From: Geminicoccaceae bacterium | GTDB lineage: Bacteria > Pseudomonadota > Alphaproteobacteria > Geminicoccales > Geminicoccaceae | DNA length: 64,000 bases | Direction of reading: 5' to 3' | Assembly (NCBI GenBank): GCA_028285265.1 | Contig: JANQPX010000032.1 | Location: 248,001-312,000, forward strand | Part shown: piece after piece, positions 34,686 through 43,714 of the stretch | Position numbering within the stretch: position 1 is the stretch's first letter | How the letters are laid out: the number at the start of each line of letters is the position of its first letter | Notes under the pieces: generated by a model | What the model saw: the letters and a program-made list of their open reading frames with translations, nothing else | Database searches by the model: none | Told to the model about the DNA's origin: nothing | Position numbers and translations under genes: made by a program

Positions 34686-35933
34686 ATGACGCTCTTCGTT
34701 CTCCCAGATAGCTGCCGGCCGGCAGAGGCCGAGCTCTTCATCAATCCAAACGCCAAACGTTTCGCTTGCTGGAGCGATCGACAAAGCGCCGTCCTGAGCC
34801 AAGAAGGCTTTCGTCTTGCCAAAGCAGTGATTCACAATTGGCCAGGCTATCAGCCAACACCGTTGATTGAACTTAACGGTCTGGCGTCAAGTCTCGGCAT
34901 CGACCGAATTTGGTACAAGGATGAGGCTAGGCGCTTTGATCTCAAAAGCTTTAAAGCTCTGGGTGGCGCCTATGCGATCGCGCAGCTGATCTTGCGTGAG
35001 GCCGGAAAAGACGCCTTCCGTCTACCGGTGTCGAGCCCACTGTTGTTCGCCGGCAAATATCGTGATCTCGCTGCGGACATCACCGTCTCGACGGCAACCG
35101 ATGGTAATCATGGCCGCTCGGTCGCCTGGGGTGCCAAGCTTTTCGGTTGCAAAGCCGTTATCTACATCCATGCGACGGTAAGCGAGGGCCGAAAACGCGC
35201 TATCGAGGCCTTTGGCGCTGAGGTCCGCCGCGTTGACGGCAACTATGACGACAGCGTTCGCCAATGTGCTATCGATGCGGAGCGGCGTGGCTGGACAGTC
35301 ATTTCGGATACCTCTTATCCCGGCTATACGGAGATCCCTGTGGACGTCATGCAGGGTTATGGCGTGATGGCCGCGGAAGCCATCGCACAGCTCCCCCCTG
35401 AAGAAGAACCAAGTCATGTGTTCGTCCAAGGCGGCGTCGGTGGCATGGCAGCAGCGGTCGCTGCGCACATTGCCTGGCGATGGAAGAAAAAACGGCCCAT
35501 GCTGGTTTTGGTCGAACCGACAAATGCCGCTTGTCTGCTGGAAAGTGCCAAAGCTCGTGCGCCTGCGACCGTCGAAGGAAATCTAGAAACAGTCATGGCA
35601 GGCCTGTCTTGCGGTGAGCCATCACTCATTGCTTGGCAAGTACTTGAGGAAGCGGGCGATGCCTTCATGACCGTTCCTGATCATGCTGCCGAAGCCACGA
35701 TGCGAATCCTAGCGGAAGGCCGGGGGGCCGACCAACCGCTCGCGGCCGGCGAAAGCGGCGTTGCGGGGCTTGCCGGGGCGATCGCAGCAAGCCAGGTGCA
35801 AGATCTCCGAACCAAGCTTTCCCTTGACCGCTGGAGTCGCGTTCTCGTTTTCGGCACCGAAGGAGCAACCGATCCAGAACTGTTCCAGGCCATCGTTGGC
35901 AAGAGTGCCGAACAGGTCGAGGCGACGGCATGA
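34686..35933 (+). CDS. dpaL: diaminopropionate ammonia-lyase
   Basis: 415 residues, PLP fold type II. It would convert D- or L-2,3-diaminopropionate to pyruvate and two ammonia. The PLP lysine is K90 in RFDLKSFKALGGAYA, matching the YgeX site; the signature TDGNHGRSVAWGAKLFG, HATVSEGRKRAIEAFGAEV and VQGGVGGMAAAVAAH (cofactor phosphate site) follow. Threonine dehydratase is the main alternative, but the overall layout and FDLKSFK context are DAPAL-like. Its last codons overlap the start of the amidase gene (ATGA, 35930-35933), indicating coupled translation. Confidence 0.9.
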   Translation: MTLFVLPDSCRPAEAELFINPNAKRFACWSDRQSAVLSQEGFRLAKAVIHNWPGYQPTPLIELNGLASSLGIDRIWYKDEARRFDLKSFKALGGAYAIAQLILREAGKDAFRLPVSSPLLFAGKYRDLAADITVSTATDGNHGRSVAWGAKLFGCKAVIYIHATVSEGRKRAIEAFGAEVRRVDGNYDDSVRQCAIDAERRGWTVISDTSYPGYTEIPVDVMQGYGVMAAEAIAQLPPEEEPSHVFVQGGVGGMAAAVAAHIAWRWKKKRPMLVLVEPTNAACLLESAKARAPATVEGNLETVMAGLSCGEPSLIAWQVLEEAGDAFMTVPDHAAEATMRILAEGRGADQPLAAGESGVAGLAGAIAASQVQDLRTKLSLDRWSRVLVFGTEGATDPELFQAIVGKSAEQVEATA

Positions 35934-36862
35934 GCCGGGTTCTCACCTTAGCCGCTGCGCAAATGGGCCCGGTGGGACGAGACGAAACGCGAGAACAAGC
36001 CGTCGCCCGTCTGGTCACGATGCTAAAGGACGCGAAAGATCGGAGCGCCGATCTGGTCGTGTTTCCCGAACTCGCGCTGACCACGTTCTTTCCGAGATGG
36101 TGGTTTGACGACGAAGCCGAACTCGATGCCTTCTACGAAACCGACATGCCCAACGACGCGACTCGGCCTCTATTCGAAGCCGCTGCCGCTCTCCAAATCG
36201 GGTTCTATTTGGGCTATGCTGAATGCGTCATCGACAAGGGCAAGAAACGCCGCTTCAATACGTCAATCCTGGTTGATAGATCTGGCCAGATCGTCGGCAA
36301 ATATCACAAGGTTCATCTTCCCGGGCATGCCGATCATCAAGATTGGCGGCCTTTTCAACATCTCGAGAAGCGCTATTTTGAGCCAGGCGACCTTGGGTTT
36401 CCCGTGTTCGAAACGCAATTGGGCAGTGTCACCGATGCAAGGATTGGCATGTGCATCTGTAACGATCGCCGTTGGCCAGAAACCTATCGCGTCATGGGGC
36501 TTGAGGGCGCTGAGGTCATCCTCCTAGGATACAATACGCCGCAACATTATCCTCAGGCGCCAGAGCACGATCATCTCAACAACTTCCATAATCATCTCGT
36601 GATGCAGTCTGGAGCTTATCAGAATGGCTGCTTCGTGGTCGGCACAGCGAAATGCGGTATGGAGGAGGACTGCATGCTGATCGGCCAAAGCTGCATCATC
36701 GCGCCGACAGGAGAGATCGCGGCCATGGCGACCTCGCTCTCAGACGAGGTTATCACCGCCAGGTGCGATCTTGATCGCTGTCGGGACATTCGAGACAACA
36801 TCTTCAATTTCGATCAGCATCGCCGTCCGGAGTGCTATGGCGCTCTTACCAAGCAGCGGTAG
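35930..36862 (+). CDS. N-carbamoyl-D-amino acid hydrolase-like amidase (nitrilase superfamily)
   Basis: 310 residues. The catalytic triad is in place: E47 (VVFPELALTT), K127 (KYHKVHLPG) and C177 (ICNDRRWPETYR), numbering nearly identical to Agrobacterium D-carbamoylase. LPGHADHQDWRPFQHLEKRYF is split here for length: LPGHADHQ then FQHLEKRYFEPGD, both D-carbamoylase features. It would release CO2 and ammonia from an N-carbamoyl amino acid. Translationally coupled to diaminopropionate ammonia-lyase, so a natural substrate could be a ureido derivative of diaminopropionate; that is inference. No hydantoinase gene is adjacent. Confidence 0.9.
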   Translation: MSRVLTLAAAQMGPVGRDETREQAVARLVTMLKDAKDRSADLVVFPELALTTFFPRWWFDDEAELDAFYETDMPNDATRPLFEAAAALQIGFYLGYAECVIDKGKKRRFNTSILVDRSGQIVGKYHKVHLPGHADHQDWRPFQHLEKRYFEPGDLGFPVFETQLGSVTDARIGMCICNDRRWPETYRVMGLEGAEVILLGYNTPQHYPQAPEHDHLNNFHNHLVMQSGAYQNGCFVVGTAKCGMEEDCMLIGQSCIIAPTGEIAAMATSLSDEVITARCDLDRCRDIRDNIFNFDQHRRPECYGALTKQR

Positions 36863-37139
36863 CCGCATCCTTGCGGACATTGGTACAACGCGACCGTTAT
36901 CTCGCGCAGCTGAATTGATGACGGCTGCAAATGCTTGAATAATCTGATCTCGTCTTTGACGAGAACCAAGATTTCGATGGTTGTCGATACCGTCGGGGTC
37001 ATCGAGAGGCACGTGATGACAAGAGCCTTTCTCACCGCAGCATTCCGTCGGCAAAAAGGACATTGCGACTTTGACGCTCCGTCGACGGCCCCTTATTGTC
37101 CGGACATTACCAACGTCCGTAAGATTGAGGTATCAAGGC

Positions 37140-38285
37140 GTGAGCCGACCTTTACCGCTCGCCATCGGCGGTCTCCTGTCGCTTGCGGCCGCAATCGGCA
37201 TTGGACGCTTTGTCTACACTCCTATCCTACCGTTTATGGTCGACGCCCTCAGTCTCACCAAGTCTGAAGCCGGCCTCATCGCGTCCGCAAATTTTCTCGG
37301 CTATCTGTTGGGCGCACTCGCAGCCGGTCAATCGTTCATCCGCGGCTCGCGCCGTCGCTGGTTGCTCTTAGCCCTCGCCCTGAGCGCCGTGACAACAGCC
37401 GTTTCCGGCATGACAACCGAACTCGCCGTCATCATTATCATTCGTTTCTTCGGTGGCTTGGCCAGTGCGTTCGTCATGGTGTTCGCATCGGCCTTGATCT
37501 TGGAGCGCCTGGCAGGAGCCGGCCGAAACGAACTCTCTGCCGTTCATTTCGCCGGTGTCGGCTTCGGTATTGCGATCTCGGCTATTCTGGTGGCCGGCCT
37601 TGCGAACCATGGGATGGATTGGCGTTATCATTGGATTTTCAGCGGGCTACTCGCCTTGACGGCCCTGATAGCTGTCGCGTCGTTGGTTCCTGATCGGGCC
37701 GAACACATTGCGGCGACATCTTCAGGGCCTTGGCGCAACGGGTTGATCGCGCTGATCTTGGCCTATGGCCTCTTCGGCTTCGGCTATGTCATCACAGCCA
37801 CTTTCATCGTCGCTATCGTGCGTGCCGCGCCAGCCATTGCACCGTTGGAGACCTCGATCTGGACCATTGTTGGTCTCAGCGCTGCCCCATCCCTTTGGAT
37901 CTGGACCTTAGTCGCCACACGATCCGGCACGCTTAAAGCCTTTGCGATCGCCTGTATCATCGAAGCGTTCGGTGTTACCGCGAGCGTCCTTTGGATATCG
38001 CCTGTCGGCATGATCACGGCCGGTGTCCTCCTAGGGAGCACTTTTATGGGCATCACGGCACTTGGCTTGATCGCAGCTAGGCAGATGACGGAAGGCGATC
38101 CAAGACCGATCCTGGCACTCATGACCGCGGCATTCGGCCTCGGTCAAATCATCGGCCCCTTTCTTGCTGGCTTTCTATTCGATCAGACCGGCAGTTTTCT
38201 CAGTGCGTCGCTGATTGCAACGGCTGCCCTTATCGTTGCCGCTCTCCTTGCCCTTCGGGCCGAACGGCAACATCAAGTTATCTAG
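37140..38285 (+). CDS. YbfB/YjiJ-type MFS transporter
   Basis: About 381 residues from GTG 37140 with some twelve membrane segments. The start PLAIGGLLSLAAAIGIGRFVYTPILPFM (quoted in part: AAAIGIGRFVYTPILPFM) and ANFLGYLLGALAAG are characteristic of the YbfB/YjiJ subgroup. The GTG is chosen because it puts the first membrane segment at the very N-terminus, and GAGG precedes it; a TTG at 37071 gives a longer, unlikely leader. It lies 277 bases after the amidase gene in the same direction and may carry the operon's substrate, but the subgroup's substrates are unknown. Confidence 0.85.
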   Translation: MSRPLPLAIGGLLSLAAAIGIGRFVYTPILPFMVDALSLTKSEAGLIASANFLGYLLGALAAGQSFIRGSRRRWLLLALALSAVTTAVSGMTTELAVIIIIRFFGGLASAFVMVFASALILERLAGAGRNELSAVHFAGVGFGIAISAILVAGLANHGMDWRYHWIFSGLLALTALIAVASLVPDRAEHIAATSSGPWRNGLIALILAYGLFGFGYVITATFIVAIVRAAPAIAPLETSIWTIVGLSAAPSLWIWTLVATRSGTLKAFAIACIIEAFGVTASVLWISPVGMITAGVLLGSTFMGITALGLIAARQMTEGDPRPILALMTAAFGLGQIIGPFLAGFLFDQTGSFLSASLIATAALIVAALLALRAERQHQVI

Positions 38286-38354
38286 GATCGCCTTTGACGC
38301 CGTTTCACTGCCCACCTATCCTGATCGTCTCGCCAATTCGGGAGTTTCCTTGCC

Positions 38355-39881
38355 ATGACTGAGCAACTGCTCACTGTGCGTCTGCACGAGAACGACAATG
38401 TCGTCACCGCACGCGTCGACATTCTCCCTGAAACCCCGATTCCTGGTGAGCATGTCGTCAGCAGGCGACGCGTACCGGCCGGGCACAAGATCGCTGTCCA
38501 ACCGATCGATGCTGGTGCTGCCATTCGAAAGTATGACCAGATCATCGGTTTTGCATCTGAGGACATTGCCCCAGGCGATCATGTGCATGTCCAGAACGTC
38601 GAAATGCAGGACTTCTCGCGCGACTACGCGTTCGGTGCTAACGCCAAGCCGACCGTCTATGTGCCAGAGACGGACCGCGCCACCTTTAAAGGCTTCGTCC
38701 GCGACAATGGTCGCGCGGGCACCCGAAATTTCATTGGCGTACTCTCAACGGTGAATTGCTCGGCAACGGTCGCCCATTTCGTTGCCGATACATTCCCCGC
38801 AGAGGAGCTGGCACGATTCCCAAATGTCGACGGGATTGTTGCTCTTACGCACGGCACCGGATGTGGGATGGCGGACCATGGCGACGGTTTTGACGCCTTG
38901 CAGCGCACCCTTTGGGGGTATGCACGCCACCCCAACTTCGCCGGGATATTGATGGTGGGGTTGGGCTGCGAGGTCAACCAAATCGATTTCCTGCTGGACG
39001 CCTATCAGATCAAGCGCGGACCACACTTTCAGACCCTGACGATGCAGGGCACCGGAGGAACGCGGAAGACTGTCGAAGCCGCACAAGACATCATTCGCGA
39101 TATGCTGCCGATGGCCAATGCCCAGGAGCGTCAAACCGTAGCCGCAGCGCACTTGAGTGTCGCGCTTCAGTGCGGCGGTTCGGACGCCTATTCGGGCATC
39201 ACCGCTAATCCTGCACTCGGGGCGGCGTGCGACATCCTGGTTCGCCATGGCGGCACGGGCATCCTTGCCGAAACGCCAGAAATCTATGGGGCGGAACATC
39301 TTCTGACACGACGCGCCGTCAGCCGCGAGGTCGGCGAAAAGCTGATCGACCGAATCCAATGGTGGGAGGATTATTGTCGGCGAAATGGCGGGGAAATGAA
39401 CAATAATCCCTCTCCTGGTAACAAGGCAGGCGGGCTGACTACCATCCTGGAGAAGTCCCTTGGTGCGACGGCGAAGGGCGGAACAACCAATCTCACCGGT
39501 GTGTATCGCTATGCGGAGCAAGTCACCGTGCCCGGCTTTGCCTTTATGGACAGTCCAGGATATGACCCAGCTTCGGTAACCGGCCAGGTCGCGTCTGGAG
39601 CCACGATCGTCTGCTTCACAACGGGTCGCGGCTCCTGCTTCGGTTTCAAGCCAGCACCCTCGATCAAGATTGCAACCAACACCGAGATGTTCCGCCGTAT
39701 GGAAGAGGATATGGACGTCAATACAGGTATGATCCTTGATGATGGGCTGAGTGTCGACGACATGGGCCAACAGATCTTTGATCTCTTCTTACGCGTAGCG
39801 TCAGGCGAAAAGACCAAGAGTGAAGCGCTCGGTTTCGGCAATCATGAGTTTACACCTTGGCAAATCGGGGCCGTCATGTAG
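38355..39881 (+). CDS. UxaA-family (altronate/galactarate-type) dehydratase
   Basis: 508 residues. An N-terminal SAF domain (about 1-95: HENDNVVTARVDILP, AGHKIAVQPIDAGAAIRKYDQIIG) is fused to the large UxaA/GarD dehydratase domain with GFVRDNGRAGTRNFIGVLSTVNCS, LTHGTGCGMA, LQCGGSDAYSGITANPALG and GRGSCFGFKPAPSIKIATN. These iron-dependent enzymes remove water from sugar acids to give 2-keto-3-deoxy acids. Which acid is used is unknown; no uxa or gar partner is adjacent. It follows the MFS gene by 69 bases and precedes a DUF3047 gene by eight. Confidence 0.92.
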   Translation: MTEQLLTVRLHENDNVVTARVDILPETPIPGEHVVSRRRVPAGHKIAVQPIDAGAAIRKYDQIIGFASEDIAPGDHVHVQNVEMQDFSRDYAFGANAKPTVYVPETDRATFKGFVRDNGRAGTRNFIGVLSTVNCSATVAHFVADTFPAEELARFPNVDGIVALTHGTGCGMADHGDGFDALQRTLWGYARHPNFAGILMVGLGCEVNQIDFLLDAYQIKRGPHFQTLTMQGTGGTRKTVEAAQDIIRDMLPMANAQERQTVAAAHLSVALQCGGSDAYSGITANPALGAACDILVRHGGTGILAETPEIYGAEHLLTRRAVSREVGEKLIDRIQWWEDYCRRNGGEMNNNPSPGNKAGGLTTILEKSLGATAKGGTTNLTGVYRYAEQVTVPGFAFMDSPGYDPASVTGQVASGATIVCFTTGRGSCFGFKPAPSIKIATNTEMFRRMEEDMDVNTGMILDDGLSVDDMGQQIFDLFLRVASGEKTKSEALGFGNHEFTPWQIGAVM

Positions 39882-39889
39882 GTGACGGC

Positions 39890-40612
39890 ATGATGAGGCT
39901 CACATGGAGTCGTCTGGGCACGATCATCCTTGCAGGCTTCATCGGATTACCAGCATTGGCCACTGTTGATCAGGCGCTGATCGCCGGTGGTTGGCAGGAG
40001 ATCACTTTCGATGGCAAGGATGCCAATCGCTTTGCGCCAGATACCTCAGGCGGTATCTCGGTTCTCAGTGACAACAGTGTTTCGCTGATCCAGATGCCGA
40101 TCGATGTCGATCTTTCAAAGACTCCGCTTCTGTCCTGGCGATGGCAAGTCGCCAAGCCGGCACCGCCAAGCGATCTGAGCACCAAAGGGAAAGATGACAG
40201 ATCGCTCGCGCTTTACGTCGCCTTCCCCTTCGTTCCGGAGGAGGCTTCGGCCTTTGAGCGCTTTCGCCGATCTGTTGTCGAAGCCATCGCCGGCGAGCGA
40301 GCGCCCGGTCGCGTGCTAACCTATGTCTGGGGTGGAAACGGTGAACGCGGCGAAAGAGTGAGAAGCCCGTATTTTGGTGACTCCGGCATGATCACCATAC
40401 TGCGACCGGCATCCGCTACGGCGGGTCAATGGTTTGACGAGACCGTCGACATTGCGGAAGACTATCGCCGTGTCTTTGGAAGCTCTGCCCCTGATCCCGT
40501 TTCGATCGCGATCGGCTCGGATTCTGACGATACGCTTAGCCTCATCGAGGGGGTTATCGCCGATGTCGGCTTCATTGCGTCACCAGACCTCTCCAATGAG
40601 GCAGCCAACTAG
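39890..40612 (+). CDS. DUF3047 exported protein
   Basis: 240 residues from the first of two adjacent ATGs, eight bases after the dehydratase stop. A signal peptide (RLTWSRLGTIILAGFIGLPALA) precedes a jelly-roll-like domain with LLSWRWQVAKPAP, DDRSLALYVAFPF and VDIAEDYRRVFG, the pattern of the DUF3047 family of unknown function, probably periplasmic. Its tight spacing suggests translation with the dehydratase gene, an unexplained partnership. Confidence 0.85.
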   Translation: MMRLTWSRLGTIILAGFIGLPALATVDQALIAGGWQEITFDGKDANRFAPDTSGGISVLSDNSVSLIQMPIDVDLSKTPLLSWRWQVAKPAPPSDLSTKGKDDRSLALYVAFPFVPEEASAFERFRRSVVEAIAGERAPGRVLTYVWGGNGERGERVRSPYFGDSGMITILRPASATAGQWFDETVDIAEDYRRVFGSSAPDPVSIAIGSDSDDTLSLIEGVIADVGFIASPDLSNEAAN

Positions 40613-40981
40613 GCCGCACGAGTCTCTCGCCTAAGCGCGGACATGGGCCTGTCCCCAGCCGACTTGCCGCGCCATCGCTTGACCGAAGCTTGCCGCTGAC
40701 ATTGGTCGCTCAATCCCGATTCCATTTTGGCGATGAATTCTCACAACAACTACCAATAGGTGACGGTCGAGCTCAGCGAGAGCATATCCCCATCTCTTCA
40801 TGAACGCCGTTCGGTTCGCCACGTATCCAAGACCATTGATTGTATGCGCCTTGTCGTCCCTCGCATGGCCGAACCGGCGCTCAAACGGCGTGCTGTGACG
40901 TAGATAACAGTGCTGAACCAGAAACTAGGTTAGGATCCCGGGATTGCAGGTGACACCCCTCATTTGGGAAAGGGCAATCTC
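40613..40981. other. intergenic stretch without a supported gene
   Basis: 369 bases after the DUF3047 gene. A 60-codon minus-strand frame (40631-40822) begins with GTG, lacks a good ribosome site and matches no family I know. Nothing else stands out apart from the ribosome site of the next gene. Confidence 0.5.
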
Positions 40982-41221
40982 ATGTTGCAATCTATTAGGC
41001 CGTTCATCGAATTCTATCGACTTGCATCCTTTGCGTCGCCACCTCGGCGCGGCGTTGACGTCGGGCGTTTGCGGCATGGCATATTGCTTGGCTGGGAGGC
41101 CGCCAAGCGCTATCGGCGCTTATCCATCATGAACAACGATGAACTCGCCCATCTCGGCCTCGATCGAGAATCCATCGGACGTTATGCCTTCTTCGGCGAT
41201 CAGCCTTGCGGGCGACCATAG
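40982..41221 (+). CDS. DUF1127-like small basic protein
   Basis: 79 residues. The C-terminal half, GWEAAKRYRRLSIMNNDELAHLGLDRESIGRYAF split as KRYRRLSIMNNDELAHLGL and RESIGRYAFFG, matches the DUF1127 pattern (a short Arg-rich helix, then L-[SN]D-x-x-L-x-D-[IL]-G-[IL]-x-R-x-x-I). Such proteins in alphaproteobacteria can bind RNA or affect phosphate and RNA metabolism. GGAAAGGG lies upstream of ATG 40982. The gene sits alone in a gene-poor stretch. Confidence 0.7.
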   Translation: MLQSIRPFIEFYRLASFASPPRRGVDVGRLRHGILLGWEAAKRYRRLSIMNNDELAHLGLDRESIGRYAFFGDQPCGRP

Positions 41222-41972
41222 TTCGAGGTCATCCGCACGATTTCAACACGCTGTCAGCCTAAGGACGCGTTTCTTGGTTCGGTTTGATCGCGCTCGTTTA
41301 CGGGCTCACAGCTGTCACTGTTGAACCAAAGAGTGGCGCTTCTCGGACGTCGAGATGACACGTCCCCTTACATGATCTGTCGTCGGTACGCCCCTTTCCT
41401 TCGGCCCCGTTCGCGACCTCATCGGCAACCAGCAGTCCATGCTGTGTCCCGACCAGAATGTGATGCCGAGATTGTCTTCATGAGTGACCCGGCAATGTGC
41501 CGCACGCATCACGCCAATCATTGATGAAAAGCCGGAGCCTTCAAATCAGGGCACTGTAAAAGATGAGTAACGTCACGTGACATTCTTTGCCAAGGCTCCA
41601 TGGGCCGTCGCCAACACGCAGGCGATCGAGCAGCGCTAAATGATCGAGCGCCTAGATTTCGGTCTTTACAATAGTGAAACGATCGGTTTCTATTCTTGAG
41701 ACTCTGGACGAGATGTCTGGATAATATCAATCGCGGCCTTCGGGCCCCCGAGGCACTCATGGAGCAGGCCGTCCCGATGGGATTCGACAAGCCAGCCATG
41801 ATCAGAAATGTAGACCGGCAGTTGGCCGATCTACACCTTTGCCTCGACCTACTGCTTCTTGCGGAGCTTCGACTTACTCGCCCCTGAGCCAAAAGCGCCT
41901 AGCGCGTGTTCAGGGGCCAAGGGCGGAAGCCTGTCGAACGCTAGAACCCATCGCAAGAAGGATCTTTGAGCC
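41222..41972. other. gene-poor stretch before leuA
   Basis: 751 bases with only short overlapping frames on both strands (41315-41521, 41518-41892 minus; 41321-41524, 41696-41887 plus), none with a recognisable domain or strong ribosome site. TTGGTTC (41274-41280) and GAACCAA (41322-41328) form a distant inverted repeat. The leuA promoter must lie here or just upstream of the gene, but no convincing hexamer pair was found and no leader peptide rich in Leu codons is visible. It may be decayed coding sequence. Confidence 0.5.
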
Positions 41973-43568
41973 ATGACGGCTAACCACGAAATGAGTAATG
42001 CTGACATGAACACCAATCAGGGTTCGCCCAAACCTGACAAGATCGTCGTGTTCGATACGACCCTCCGTGACGGTGAGCAATCGCCAGGCGCCTCCATGAC
42101 GGTGTCAGAAAAGATCAAGGTCGCGGAACTCCTCGAAGAAATGGGCGTCGATATTATCGAAGCGGGTTTCGCCATTGCATCCGAGGGTGATTTTCAAGCT
42201 GTCAGCGAGATCGCCAAGCGCGTTAAGCAGAGTGTCGTCTGTTCGTTGTCCCGCGCGCAGTTCCCGGACATTGATCGAGCTGCAGAAGCGCTTAAATCCG
42301 CAGAGCGAAAGCGCATCCATACCTTCATCGCAACAAGCCCGCTGCACATGCGCGTGAAATTGCAGATGACGCCCGAGGAAGTTCACCAAGCCGTGATCGA
42401 CAGCGTCACACGTGCGCGCAATCATGTCGATGATGTCGAATGGTCTTGCGAGGATGGCTCACGCTCCGAGCATGATTTTCTTTGTCGCTGTATCGAAAGC
42501 GCGATCACGGCCGGTGCGACCACCATCAATATCCCCGATACCGTCGGCTACGCCTATCCCGAAGAGTTTGCGGACCTGATCCGCATGATCCGCAACCGCG
42601 TTCCCAATATCGATAAGGCGATCATCTCGGTCCACTGCCATAATGATTTAGGTCTTGCTGTCTCGAACTCGTTACGCGCCGTCGAAGCTGGCGCACGGCA
42701 AGTGGAATGTACCATCAACGGCATAGGCGAGCGTGCCGGCAACGCGGCAATGGAAGAGATCGTCATGGCGATCCGAACGCGTGGCGATGTCTTGCCGGTC
42801 GAGACCAGGATCGCGACAGAACACATCACACGGGCATCGCGCTTGGTTTCTGCGATTACCGGATTTGCTGTGCAACCGAACAAGGCCATCGTTGGTGTTA
42901 ATGCGTTTCAGCATGAAGCGGGCATCCATCAGGACGGCATGCTCAAAGACGCCGGCACCTACGAAATCATGCGGCCGGAAGACGTTGGCTTGGTGCGTTC
43001 CAATTTGGTGATGGGCAAGCACTCGGGAAAGCATGCCTTTAGGAAGAAATTAGAAGAGCTTGGCTATGAGCTCGGTGACAATGCGCTGAAAGATGCCTTC
43101 ATTCGCTTCAAGGCTCTTGCTGACAAGAAAAAAGAGATCTTCGACGAGGATTTGGTGGCGCTTGTCGACGATGAGATCGCTGCGGCAAATCAGCGGATCA
43201 AAGTGATATCCCTTGAAGTCGCCTGTGGGTCGAGACCGACAGCGGTTGCCGCAATTGAGCTCGACATTGATGGTAACGTGCAGACGGCAAAGGCTGAAGG
43301 TAGTGGTCCAGTCGATGCGACGTTCAACGCGATCATGAAGCTCGTGCCGCATCAGGCGACGTTGGCACTGTTCCAAATCCACGCGGTTACCGAAGGCACA
43401 GATGCGCAGGCCGAGGTCACCGTTCGTCTTGAAGAAGATGGTAAAACAGTTGTTGGGAACGCCGCCGAGACCGATACGATACTCGGGGCTGCCCGAGCCT
43501 ATGTCACAGCGCTCAACAAACTGCTGACCAAGCGAGAGAAATCCGCGCCGGCCACCCTTTCTGCCTGA
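41973..43568 (+). CDS. leuA: 2-isopropylmalate synthase
   Basis: 531 residues. First committed step of leucine synthesis, condensing acetyl-CoA and 2-ketoisovalerate. Catalytic domain: VVFDTTLRDGEQSPGASM (metal Asp and Arg), SVHCHNDLGLAVSNSLRAVEAGA (HxH metal site), NGIGERAGNAAMEEIV. The C-terminal regulatory LeuA dimer domain (about 400-520, GSRPTAVAAIELDIDG, GPVDATFNAIMKL) is complete, so leucine feedback inhibition is likely. AAGGA precedes the ATG. Single-gene unit ending at a hairpin terminator. Confidence 0.97.
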   Translation: MTANHEMSNADMNTNQGSPKPDKIVVFDTTLRDGEQSPGASMTVSEKIKVAELLEEMGVDIIEAGFAIASEGDFQAVSEIAKRVKQSVVCSLSRAQFPDIDRAAEALKSAERKRIHTFIATSPLHMRVKLQMTPEEVHQAVIDSVTRARNHVDDVEWSCEDGSRSEHDFLCRCIESAITAGATTINIPDTVGYAYPEEFADLIRMIRNRVPNIDKAIISVHCHNDLGLAVSNSLRAVEAGARQVECTINGIGERAGNAAMEEIVMAIRTRGDVLPVETRIATEHITRASRLVSAITGFAVQPNKAIVGVNAFQHEAGIHQDGMLKDAGTYEIMRPEDVGLVRSNLVMGKHSGKHAFRKKLEELGYELGDNALKDAFIRFKALADKKKEIFDEDLVALVDDEIAAANQRIKVISLEVACGSRPTAVAAIELDIDGNVQTAKAEGSGPVDATFNAIMKLVPHQATLALFQIHAVTEGTDAQAEVTVRLEEDGKTVVGNAAETDTILGAARAYVTALNKLLTKREKSAPATLSA

Positions 43569-43605
43569 CGATCCGTCACGCCAGCGTCGCGCACCTTGTT
43601 CTCAC

Positions 43606-43640
43606 GGGCAGTCGGCCGTCGGTCGACTGCCCTTCCTTAT
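43606..43640 (+). terminator. terminator after leuA
   Basis: Nine-pair perfect stem GGGCAGTCG (43606-43614)/CGACTGCCC (43624-43632) with a nine-base loop, followed by TTCCTTAT. It starts 38 bases after the leuA stop. The T-tract is imperfect. Confidence 0.65.
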
Positions 43641-43714
43641 CTCCTTGCTGAAGGCACAGGCACCAAGGAGCGACGGACACGAGACCCAAAAAGGCCTTCG
43701 AACAGTCTCGATCG

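Noticed and set aside
38745..39770. Minus-strand 341-codon frame
   Set aside because: Antisense to the UxaA-type dehydratase and without family features.
41518..41892. Overlapping frames on both strands (41518-41892 minus, 41696-41887 plus)
   Set aside because: Low-complexity Arg/Ser-rich or short, no ribosome site, no known family.
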